A stretch of DNA of 64,000 nucleotides from NCBI GenBank assembly GCA_963730225.1, contig CAVSQX010000004.1:1364001-1428000 (forward strand), written 5' to 3'. Origin of the DNA: CAVSQX01 sp963730225 (GTDB taxonomy: Bacteria > Planctomycetota > Phycisphaerae > Tepidisphaerales > Tepidisphaeraceae). Under the pieces are notes generated by a model. The model was not told the origin of the DNA. It did no database searches and saw nothing but the letters and a program-made list of their open reading frames with translations. Positions 35,571-43,368 of this stretch are shown here, in pieces; the stretch's first letter is position 1, and every line of letters starts with the position of its first letter. Made by a program: the position numbers and the translations under genes.

Positions 35571-35878
35571 CGGCCGGCGCTAATATCAACAACGAATTGC
35601 GGAAGTACAGCCCGATTCAGGAAGGGTCAAAACCCCTCGACCCCGCCGCGCCCTCCGCCGTTGCGGACGACACAGGCAGCAAACTTATCCTATATTACCG
35701 TCAAGTCAATCAAAAACTGCTTAGTTTTGCGTATGGAGATAGGCTAATGTCAGCATGCGTAGCCCGAATCTGGCAAGGAACGTTGCGCATTTGCTTGTGC
35801 CGCCGGATGTTGTCGACGTCCCGCTTCTTTTACCGAACTGAATTGCCGATCTTGCTTAGAAGGATTATGAACCCAGCA
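35571..35878. other. Gap between rhs and the coupling-ATPase gene
   Basis: About 300 bases upstream of the rhs gene and downstream of the minus-strand coupling ATPase. It presumably holds the rhs promoter. I see no confident promoter, hairpin terminator or RNA in it. Confidence 0.3.
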
Positions 35879-37324
35879 TCAATCCAAACGTGTCCTATTC
35901 AGGCGCAGCCATCGTTCAATTTTGCCCTCGATTACCGAGCGCGGGGTCGCATACTTCTCTCTGGATCGTTTAATGGTCACATCTCGTCGCCCGGATCGAA
36001 CATGCAGCGGCGGCAAAGTCTTTGCGCGAAATGGTTCGCGGTAGGCACCTTCGGATAATGTCTTTACAAGTATTTCGTAGTTGGCCAACGAGTTGAATTC
36101 CCGCGTGCGTATGCTTTCGCCAAACTCCTCGGCAAGCACCTTTGCGTCTCGTCCACCCAACCGAAACGAAATAATCGTACCGGTATTGCCAAAGACGGCA
36201 GCCCGTACGCTTTTCCGCAACTGGTCGAGGTGTTGATGGCTCAGGGTGAGACAGAGGCGGTATTTTCTCGCTTCCGCCAGCATCGTTGCAAACGAGTCCG
36301 TGGCGAAATTGTGGAACTCATCAATGTAGAGATGATAGTCCACGCGTTTGGCTTCCGGTATATCGGCGCGTTCCAATGCGGCCAGCTCAAAACTTGTAAC
36401 CAGGAGCGAGCCCATCAGATTCGCCATATCTTCGCCAAGGAGGCCCTTCGAGAGGTTGGCGATGAAGATCCGCCGGTTGTCCATCATGAATCGCAGATCA
36501 ACTTTTCGTCTAACCTGCTCCAGAACATTCCTCAGCGGAGGCGACATGATGAGCTGGCCGACTTTGTTCTGTATCGGAGCCACCGCCTCTTGCATGAAAC
36601 TAGGCGTATAACTTTCAAACTCCCTTTGCCAGAACGTCTTCACGATCGGGTCCTTTACCTGATCGACGACCCATCGCCGGTAACGCCGGTCGATGAGCAT
36701 GCGTTGAATGCCCAATATTGAAGTGTCTTGGCACTCAAGCAATGCGGCCACCGCGGCATGCAGGATGTATTCCATGCGGCTGCCCCAGGAATCACGCCAA
36801 ATCGCCTTCATGGCTCCTACGACACCCGAGACAACCCGGTGCCTTCGATTGGGGGGCACGTTCTGCAAAAGATTGAAGCCAATAGGGTAGTCAAGATCGC
36901 AGGGATTGAAGTACACGACATCGTCCGTTCGCGAGCGTGGAATGGAGTCAATTAACTCTTCCGCCATATCCCCATGCGGATCAATGACGGCAACACCGCG
37001 GCCGACTTCGATGTCCTGGACGATGAGATTTCGGAGGAGCGTCGTCTTTCCCGTGCCGCTTTTGCCGATGCAGTATGTGTGCTGGCGGCGGTCAGGCTGC
37101 AGGAGTCCAAATGAGTCCGTGCCGCCCCACGTGTTGCGGTGACCGATGTAGTTCAGCGGCCAAGGATCATTCGAGGAGTTTTCAACGTTGCCGCCGCTCA
37201 TGTTGCCGAGCAAGCCTCGCTCCGCGGAACGGCGCTTCACGCGTCCCGCCTTTGGCTGGCGACATCCGTTATATTTGACGAGCCGCCAGGGTAACGGAGG
37301 CTTGCTCGGAAACCGTTGCTTCAT
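35879..37324 (-). CDS. VirD4/TraD-like conjugative coupling ATPase
   Basis: A 481-residue protein. The Walker A motif is GKSGTGKTTLL at about residues 87-97. VAVIDPHGDMAEEL follows closely, the Walker B strand is YHLYIDEFHNF near residue 330, and LTLSHQHLDQL is the sensor-like segment. Coupling ATPases bring DNA to the type IV secretion channel. No transmembrane segment is seen at the N-terminus, as in some soluble family members, so another role in DNA pumping is possible. The C-terminal SREKYATPRSVIEGKIER is duplicated in the relic at 858-1,046. No relaxase or channel genes are in the window, so transfer competence is doubtful. Confidence 0.8.
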   Translation of the reverse strand: MKQRFPSKPPLPWRLVKYNGCRQPKAGRVKRRSAERGLLGNMSGGNVENSSNDPWPLNYIGHRNTWGGTDSFGLLQPDRRQHTYCIGKSGTGKTTLLRNLIVQDIEVGRGVAVIDPHGDMAEELIDSIPRSRTDDVVYFNPCDLDYPIGFNLLQNVPPNRRHRVVSGVVGAMKAIWRDSWGSRMEYILHAAVAALLECQDTSILGIQRMLIDRRYRRWVVDQVKDPIVKTFWQREFESYTPSFMQEAVAPIQNKVGQLIMSPPLRNVLEQVRRKVDLRFMMDNRRIFIANLSKGLLGEDMANLMGSLLVTSFELAALERADIPEAKRVDYHLYIDEFHNFATDSFATMLAEARKYRLCLTLSHQHLDQLRKSVRAAVFGNTGTIISFRLGGRDAKVLAEEFGESIRTREFNSLANYEILVKTLSEGAYREPFRAKTLPPLHVRSGRRDVTIKRSREKYATPRSVIEGKIERWLRLNRTRLD

Positions 37325-37362
37325 TTCAATTCATCGAAGTTGCCCTCAGAAAGGAAATTATT

Positions 37363-37809
37363 ATGTCCACGCGAAAGTCGGTGAAATGTAGATCCAGTCC
37401 GGCGAAAAAACTCTCGCCCACGTGGCCAACGCCGTTGCCGGTATTCCGATGTCCGCCAGATTGCGGATTATGCTGCAAGGAACTCCTCATCGAATGCGAT
37501 GCGATTGATGTTCTCAGAGAACCGCGGATTCAGGATGCGGCACCGCTCAAAAAGTCTGATCGATCGTTGCCGGTAATCGACAACACCTGGATGCTGACAG
37601 GTGGCAAAGGTTGTGCATTTCTGAATCGCGAAAAACGATGCGGGATTTATTCAACACGGCCCTCGACATGTGTCGGATTTCCCGCTGGCGGGAAGAAGTG
37701 TAACGAGCTTCGAACGCGGGCTGGCCTGCCGCCTTTGCAAGGCATGACGGCAGACGGCTCGATGATCGATCGTCTGACCGCAGAACTAAAACAGAACGAC
37801 GATGACTAA
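37363..37809 (+). CDS. YkgJ-family cysteine-cluster protein
   Basis: A 148-residue protein starting after AAAGGAAATTATT, only 38 bp from the divergent ATPase gene. Residues 29-40 read FRCPPDCGLCCKE, and further cysteines lie in GCAFLNREKRCGIYSTRPSTC. This is the CxxxCGxCC...C...C...RP.TC pattern of the YkgJ/UPF0153 zinc- or iron-chelating family. Function is unknown; an oxidative or metal-binding role is often proposed. A terminator follows the stop. Confidence 0.8.
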   Translation: MSTRKSVKCRSSPAKKLSPTWPTPLPVFRCPPDCGLCCKELLIECDAIDVLREPRIQDAAPLKKSDRSLPVIDNTWMLTGGKGCAFLNREKRCGIYSTRPSTCVGFPAGGKKCNELRTRAGLPPLQGMTADGSMIDRLTAELKQNDDD

Positions 37810-37838
37810 GGGTTCATGTTTTGGGCTTGCGCCGCAAC

Positions 37839-37878
37839 CGGATCTGTGATTAGCTAAACACAGATCCGTCTTTTCTTT
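37839..37878 (+). terminator. Rho-independent terminator
   Basis: Perfect 10-bp stem CGGATCTGTG/CACAGATCCG with a 10-nt loop, followed by TCTTTTCTTT. It lies 30 bases after the YkgJ-like stop. Confidence 0.9.
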
Positions 37879-37933
37879 CCTTAACCCGTTCTTTGTCAGC
37901 CTAACCGCCCCGAATCGGGGCAGGAGGATTCTA

Positions 37934-38810
37934 TGCGCAGCGCAAAGCGAAACCCGTCAAAAGTCCAGATCGGACGCATCGCGCAGCGAGCATCCGGATT
38001 GGGTTAAATTGCTCATTGACGCGGTGAACAAGCCGGGGATCATCTCCGGCGGCGTACAACGCCTTCTGGAACTACTCCAGCGGAAATCAGCTCCTGGCGA
38101 TGTTCGAATGTCTGGCCCGTGGGATCGAGCCGGGGCCGATCCACACGTTCAAGGGTTGGCTCAAACTCAACCGCCACGTCAGGAAAGGGGAGAAGGCGAT
38201 CACGCTCTGCATGCCCGTCAGTTGGGTGGAAGAGCTCAATCCGTCTGCCGTTGCAAAGCCCAGCGAAGACCTAACGGGTACGCCGTCCACAGTCATTCGC
38301 CGGCGTTTCATCTACCGGCCCAATTGGTTTGTCCTGTCACAAACCGATGGCGCCGAATATGTCCCGGTAACGATCCCCCAATGGGACGAACGGTTGGCTT
38401 GTCATCATCTGATGATCGACCGCGAGCCGTTCACGCACACCAATGGCAACTGTCAGGGCTACGCCCGCGATCGACGATTCGCAATCTCACCGCTGGCGTA
38501 CCTTCCGCATCGTACGGCCTTCCATGAAATCGCCCACATCGTTCTGGGGCACACCGAGGAGATGATGGGCATGAGCGACGCCGGCGAACTCACTCCTCGC
38601 GACGTTCGCGAGGTCGAAGCCGAGGCAGTCTCGCTCATCTGCTGTCAGTCGCTCGGATTGCCCGGGGAAGAATTTTCCCGTGGCTACCTCCAGCATTGGC
38701 TCGGCAAACAGAAGATCGCGGAACGCTCTGTTCATCGCATCTTCAAAGCTGCGGATGCGATCCTCAAGGCCGGTAGACCGCCAACAACCGCCCCGGAAGA
38801 TGTGCCCTGA
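37934..38810 (+). pseudogene. ArdC-like antirestriction/metallopeptidase gene, frameshifted
   Basis: A strong AGGAGG precedes ATG 37,934. The expected N-terminus is spread over three frames: MRSAKRNPSKVQIGRIAQ, then SEHPDWVKLLIDAVNKPGII, then AYNAFWNYSSGNQLLAMFEC. From there the frame is open to 38,810. The first half is the ArdC N-terminal single-strand-binding domain (GWLKLNRHVRKGEKAI). The second half holds a zinc peptidase site HEIAHIVLGH with a downstream EAEAVS glutamate. ArdC-type proteins protect incoming plasmid DNA. The two indels (near 37,985 and 38,050) would remove the N-terminus, but internal starts could yield the peptidase part from 38,100. Confidence 0.75.
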
Positions 38811-38894
38811 CGAAACAGCATCATTTCGCCATACCCGTCATTACCGTCTCTATCCACCGCAGCATGCAAGTCTCTACTCGAAAGGAGGCCATCC

Positions 38895-39199
38895 ATGGCC
38901 AAGTCTGCATCCCCATCGTCTCGGTCAGCCCCGGCTGATAGGCAGCCAGAACGATCGGGAAATATGCCCGTCTTCACCGTTCGTCACCGGCGCTCAAGGC
39001 GGCGGTGTGGAAGAACGACACGGAAAACGGGCCAATGTTCAATACCACGGTTTCGCGTTCATATAAGGACGGGGAGACGTGGAAGGAATCCGGCAGCTTC
39101 GGCTACGACGACGTTTTGATCGTCGCCGAACTGCTTCGCACATGTCATGGCTTTATCTCACGAGAACTGGCCAAGCATAGCGAAGAGTTGAAGGAGTGA
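38895..39199 (+). pseudogene. Small plasmid-type companion protein, frameshifted
   Basis: AAAGGAGG precedes ATG 38,895. The first frame ends ...MPVFTVRH, and a second frame resumes LKAAVWKNDTENGPMFNTTV, SYKDGETWKESGSFGYDDV, IVAELLRTCHGFI. A one-base indel near 38,990 separates them. The second part matches a small protein family often found next to ArdC in planctomycete islands, of unknown function. A terminator follows at 39,243. Confidence 0.65.
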
Positions 39200-39242
39200 T
39201 TATCACCCCGAGTTTGACGGCGAGAACTTGTTCTCCGCCACC

Positions 39243-39271
39243 GCCAGTCCACATATTGGACTGGCTTTTTT
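39243..39271 (+). terminator. Rho-independent terminator
   Basis: Perfect 9-bp stem GCCAGTCCA/TGGACTGGC with loop CATAT, followed by six T. Confidence 0.9.
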
Positions 39272-39414
39272 GTTGGCCAACTCTCATCATCGTGATCCAA
39301 TGAATAACCGCATCTGTGCAACGCAGTGCGATCGGAACGGCGCGGCCGATCGGTCCCTCGCTTCCTGCACACCCCAGGCTTTCGCAATGCTCTCGATTTG
39401 CCCGCCGTATTATG

Positions 39415-39428
39415 TTAGTATATACTAA
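39415..39428. promoter_or_regulatory. 14-bp perfect palindrome
   Basis: TTAGTATATACTAA, a perfect palindrome in an AT-rich patch between the terminator and the chimeric ORF. It shares AGTATATAC with the control region before the unit 1 XRE gene (about 7,215), so it may be bound by a related regulator. No gene start is clearly tied to it. Confidence 0.35.
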
Positions 39429-39458
39429 AAAGTGTATGAATGTTATCGGTTCTTGCAC

Positions 39459-39719
39459 TCAAGATTTGGTTTGCAATGTTGCACGCACCACGCAAAGAAT
39501 CATCGCACGTACCTCAGGCGTGAGATCACGCCACGCCCGCGATATTTCGACGAGTTCCGGCGAGTCTTGTACGTTTACTGACAAGCTGGTAGACAAAGAA
39601 TGAGGCGCCGGTGCCGTATCACCTTGGTTGGCAGAGGGGTTATGCAAGACCTCCTGCGGACTGTAAATCCGCTGGCTCTGCCTTCGCAGGTTCGAATCCT
39701 GCCGCGCCCATAAAAGCAA
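39459..39719 (-). CDS. Chimeric small ORF starting in the tRNA-Tyr scar
   Basis: An 86-residue frame. Its first 25 or so codons are the reverse complement of the tRNA-Tyr 3' end, giving the familiar artefactual peptide ARQDSNLRRQSQRIYSPQ. The C-terminal part (ELVEISRAWRDLTPEVRAMI) resembles the conserved ending of small proteins or integrase tails at planctomycete island borders. The coding content of the C-terminal half seems real; translation from within the tRNA is uncertain. Confidence 0.45.
   Translation of the reverse strand: MLLWARQDSNLRRQSQRIYSPQEVLHNPSANQGDTAPAPHSLSTSLSVNVQDSPELVEISRAWRDLTPEVRAMILCVVRATLQTKS
39650..39710 (+). tRNA. tRNA-Tyr(GTA) 3' fragment, island attachment scar
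   Basis: Visible parts: anticodon stem GCGGA/TCCGC around loop CTGTAAA (anticodon GTA, 39,663-39,665), the class II variable arm, T arm GCAGG-TTCGAAT-CCTGC and the acceptor 3' strand CGCGCCC plus A. The matching 5' acceptor GGGCGCG and a normal D arm are absent upstream, so this is a partial tRNA gene. Such 3' fragments are left at the far end of elements that integrate into tRNA genes. The intact gene would lie outside the window, at the other end of the island. Confidence 0.7.
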
Positions 39720-39730
39720 TCCATCAGGGT

Positions 39731-40760
39731 TAGAGCGTTTCCCAAATTAAATTAGCGGAGGGTGGTATCCGGAGTGGCTGAAAAATCCTTCCGCGTCGGC
39801 AGCTGTCACTGCATCCATCGCCGCGAACACCGCCTGGGCCAATGTTTCAAAGGTCCTTGGTTCGGCACCGCGGATCAGCTGCTTGACCTTACTCCACATC
39901 ATCTCGATCGGATTCAAATCGGGCGAATACGGCGGCAGCGACCACAATTCGCATCCCGCCCCTTGGATCATCGCACGCACCGCCGGCCTTTTGTGCGCCG
40001 GCAAGTTGTCCATCACGACGATGTCGCCGGGCCGCAATCCCCCCAGCAGCGCCTCACGCACCCACACGATGAATACGTCGCCGTCCATCGCCCCTTTCAC
40101 CACCGCCCCGGCGATCGCGCCGCCCAGCCGCACGGCACAGATCATGGTCGTCGTACTCCAGTGACCGGCCGGCGACTTGGCATCGCAAACGCTCTCCCAC
40201 CGCGCAACGCCCACGCAGGCGGGTGAAGTTGGTTTTGGCTCCGGATTCATCGAGAAAAACCAGGCGATTGGCATCGACCTGCTTTACCTTCTCCCGCCAC
40301 CGCTCCCGCGCTTCGGCGACGTCGAGTCGGCCTTGCTCTGTGGCGTGGAGGGACTTTTTTTAAATGACAGGCCAAGCTTCTTGAGCCAGCGATCAATCGT
40401 GGACAGCGATCCATCCAAACCCAGGCGTTCCTTGATCTCCGCCAGCGTAGCGTCGGGATGATCCCTCACGAATTGCCTGAGCCGCGTTTTGATCTCGTCG
40501 GTGAGTTTTCCTTTGCGACCTCGAAGGTGAAGCAGCGCATCAGCGGTTCCGCGTTCGCGATGATTCTGCCGCACACGACGTACCGCCGATTCGCACCGCC
40601 CGAAGATCGCCGCGATTTCCTTGGTACCGTTGCCTGCTCGATAGGCCGAGATGATCCATCGACGGGTAAGCGTAACTTGAGATACCATGCAACCTCCGTG
40701 TTTGATCGGAGGTTACCAGCCCGGCATGGCTGGCGCTAGTTTAAAATAGGAAATGCTCTA
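39731..40760. mobile_element. IS630-family element 1
   Basis: About 1 kb bounded by TA on both sides (39,731 and 40,759). Imperfect terminal inverted repeats of about 27 bp begin GAGCGTTTCCC on the left and GAGCATTTCCT on the right. TA target duplication is the rule for IS630. It sits 20 bp right of the tRNA scar. Confidence 0.85.
39747..40688 (-). pseudogene. IS630 transposase, frameshifted
   Basis: The N-terminal frame (40,284-40,688) has the helix-turn-helix region (GTKEIAAIFGRCESAVRRVR). The frame changes after LKKLGLSFKK at an A7 run, the usual place for programmed frameshifting in this family, and continues ...VDANRLVFLDESGAKTNFTR (first catalytic D). A second change near 40,190 returns to the original frame for the end (VVMDNLPAHK with the second D, SPDLNPIEMMWSK with the E). 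The second shift is not programmed and probably inactivates the gene. Confidence 0.8.
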
Positions 40761-41157
40761 ATTACGGGAGCGACCGATCAAACAGCTCCCCGGCGCGACG
40801 GCCCGGACGGCGCGCGAATGGGCTCCGATCGTTTATGTAACGTACATTTCTTTTTTCATTCCAGCGGCTTGCATCTTTGGATGCTATCGGCCACGAAACA
40901 GAATATGCATAACTAACTCTCATAGCATAGTTTATTGATAGTCATGTCTACCGCTTGTTGCCGAATATGCCTTCCTTTGCGTAATTGTCAGGCCGGATCA
41001 AACTACGATTTCGAACAATTTGAGACGATTTTTGTTGATTCGGTTACAGGGGTTCGTTAGATTGTTTCAGAGAATCTGCGATCGAATTGCCCCTGGTTGA
41101 TGAACTGTAGCGGGCAATTGCGATGGAGTGGTCTGACCATTTCGTTGGAGGCGGAGC
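40761..41157. other. Upstream region of the PEP-CTERM gene
   Basis: About 400 bases without a gene. ATGTAACGTACAT (40,835-40,847) is an imperfect palindrome of the TGTAACGTTACA kind and resembles the TATGTAAC sites near the LacI cluster. The rest is AT-rich. No confident promoter is assigned. Confidence 0.4.
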
Positions 41158-42009
41158 ATGCGAAGCGTGAAAAGGGTATTGGCATCGGTTGGAGTTCCGG
41201 TTGTGCTGGGGATTATGGCATCCGCGGTGCCGGCCCGGGCGGCGCTGATTTCGGGATGGGGCGCGGAATCGGATGCCACCGGGGGAACGGTAACCGATAC
41301 GACGGGCAGCCTCGGGGCGGGAACGTTTAACACCGGCACCCCGACCGGCAATCTTGCTCCGCGTGCCGACTTGGCGAGTACACTAACGTTGACCAACGTC
41401 GGCGACCAAATTGTGTTCACCGGCCAAGTAGCGATGGCCACCGGCGACAATGGCAACGAATCCTTTCGCATGTGCCTGGTCGACTCGAACGGGGCCGCAC
41501 TGGGAACTTTGAGCAGCAGCGTTTGGAGCGGATCGACGCCGACGGGCTGGCTTGGCTATCTGGTGGAAATCGGAAACCTGGTCAACGGCAACGGAACCAA
41601 CGTGATTGATCGGCATAACAGCGGCAACACGTCGGCCTGGTTCAGCACTTCAGCCAACGCCACGATCCTTAACAGTCAAGCCAATACCACGATCGACAAC
41701 GCACCGGACACGTTCAACTTCAACGTGACGCTTACTCTGGCCAGCGCAACCAGCATTGGCATTTCCTATTCATTTGCCAACGTCGGTGGTTCGGTCAATT
41801 TGACCGGCTCCACGACGGATACCTCGCCGACGAACTTTGCGTTCAACGCGGTGGGCTTCCTGGAAAACACCAGCAGCGGCGGCGCAGCGACCTACAGCAA
41901 TGTCGCCGTTAGCTACGTCCCCGCTGTTCCGGAGCCGGCGTCGGCGGGCACGCTGGGTTTGGTATCCCTGTGCCTCCTGGCTCGCCGCGGCCGTTCCAGC
42001 GCGGAATAA
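41158..42009 (+). CDS. PEP-CTERM secreted protein
   Basis: A 283-residue protein starting after GGAGGCGGAGC. A signal peptide (RSVKRVLASVGVPVVLGIMA, cleavage near ARA-AL) is followed by a Ser/Thr/Asn-rich beta-type body with no named domain. It ends in a PEP-CTERM tail: VPEPASAGTLGLVSLCLLAR then RGR. Such proteins are exported, cut by an exosortase and placed outside the cell, often with exopolysaccharide. IS630 element 2 begins inside its TAA stop codon. The stop is preserved, but any native terminator has been pushed 1.2 kb away. Confidence 0.85.
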   Translation: MRSVKRVLASVGVPVVLGIMASAVPARAALISGWGAESDATGGTVTDTTGSLGAGTFNTGTPTGNLAPRADLASTLTLTNVGDQIVFTGQVAMATGDNGNESFRMCLVDSNGAALGTLSSSVWSGSTPTGWLGYLVEIGNLVNGNGTNVIDRHNSGNTSAWFSTSANATILNSQANTTIDNAPDTFNFNVTLTLASATSIGISYSFANVGGSVNLTGSTTDTSPTNFAFNAVGFLENTSSGGAATYSNVAVSYVPAVPEPASAGTLGLVSLCLLARRGRSSAE

Positions 42010-43187
42010 CCCGGATCATATTTGATTCGCGCGCACCGCCGTGTCCGCACAAATGGACTGGATCAATTCTGGAACCAGGCACACACGCCGCCAGGCGGAG
42101 GTGGCGGCGGCTCGTAAATCGTCCCAGGTTCGGTATCGGCGGTTGGACCAATGGTGGCTCCGCAGATAGTGCCACAGGTTCTCCGCCGGATTCAGATCCG
42201 GACTCTTGGGCGGCAGATGCACCAGCGTGATATTGTCGGGAATAACCAACGCCGCAGCGAGGTGCCAGCCGGCTCGATCCAGCACCATCATCGCATGCAC
42301 GTCGGCCGGCAATTCAGCGGAGAACTGCTGGAGGAAGGCGTTCATCACCTCGGTATTCACGTGCGGGCTGATCAATCCGCCGGCATCTCCCGTCTCGGGG
42401 CAGACGGCGCTGAAGACGTAGAGATAATCATACTGGGTTTGTCGGATCGCCCGCGGTCGGGTGCCGACCTTGGCCCACACCCGCGTGATCGTGCCGTGCT
42501 GGCCAAAACGTGCTTCGTCCTGGTAGTACGTCAGCACACGCTGGTTGGGATGGGATTCTTGGAGCTCAGCCAGACGCCGAGGCAATTCTTTTTTTTGAAC
42601 GCCTCCAGCTCCGCCGGGTCGGTGTCGGGGTGAGTGGTGCGAGGCATCAGATCGTTGTAACCCAGGCGGTGCAGCAGCTTGTAAACTCCATCCAGCGTGT
42701 AGAGCGTGCCGAACCGCTCCTGAATCTTCTGACGGAGGATCGGGCCGTTGAACGCCGCCAATCCTTCCTCGGGTCCAGGCCCGGCATCGAGCATCGCGCA
42801 CAACTGTTGCTGTTGTTCGATCGTCAGCTTGGGCCGGGCGCCAGGCGGTCGCCGGGGGATCAAACCATCGATGCCTGCTGAGCGGTAACGGCCCACCCAT
42901 TCATCCACGAACTGACGTGATCGACCTACCGCTGAGGCGATCTGCTCACGGTACAATTCACGCCGCTCGCCCATTCCCGACCCGGCGATCAACACCACAC
43001 GATAACGATCCCGCTGCTTGGCGTTGGCCGTCTGATCAACCAATTCTCTCAGTCGCCGACCGTCATCTGGATTCTTCCAATGGACCTTCATGGTCTGCCT
43101 CCGTGTTGAAGCAGAACATGCCATCTTCAACTCCAAGGCGCAACCGAACAGCGCCGAACAGCGCGCGAATTTTAATTATGATCCGGA
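42009..43187. mobile_element. IS630-family element 2
   Basis: About 1.18 kb with imperfect terminal inverted repeats (CCGGATCATATTTGATTCGC on the left, CCGGATCATAATTAAAATTC reading in from the right). It lies between TA dinucleotides at 42,007 and 43,188. The target TA lies in the stop codon of the PEP-CTERM gene, and ATAAC is present on both sides. Confidence 0.85.
42016..43091 (-). CDS. IS630 transposase, programmed-frameshift type
   Basis: Start chosen at 43,091 (MKVHWKNPDDGRRLRELVDQ) after CGGAGG. The N-terminal frame runs to LEAFKKKNC. An A8 run near 42,590 allows a shift into the second frame (KKELPRRLAELQESHPNQRV), which carries the catalytic triad: D in YYQDEARFG, D in MVLDRAGWH and E in NPAENLWH. 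The helix-turn-helix (REQIASAVGRSRQFVDEWV) is in the first part. Nothing else is broken, so this copy may be active. Confidence 0.85.
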
Positions 43188-43331
43188 TAACCCGGCAGAA
43201 GCGCTCGCCACACCAATTGAATGATGCCTCCTGTTCTGGCGGCCGCGGATGTACATCCGGGGCTTTGGAAGCGGTTATCGTATTGATTTGAAAGTAATTC
43301 TTTTTCCGACAGACTTTATCACGATGAAGTT

Positions 43332-43358
43332 AAGCGGCCGCGGAAATCGCGGCCGCTT
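43332..43358 (-). terminator. Strong hairpin after the giant surface-protein gene
   Basis: Perfect 11-bp stem AAGCGGCCGCG/CGCGGCCGCTT around GAAAT, 10 bp after the minus-strand stop at 43,369. The T tract on the minus-strand side is weak (TTAACTT), so termination efficiency is uncertain. Confidence 0.65.
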
Positions 43359-43368
43359 GACGTTCGGA

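Noticed and set aside
39600..39710. Complete tRNA-Tyr gene
   Set aside because: The acceptor 5' strand GGGCGCG and a normal D arm are absent upstream of the anticodon arm, so only a 3' fragment is supported.
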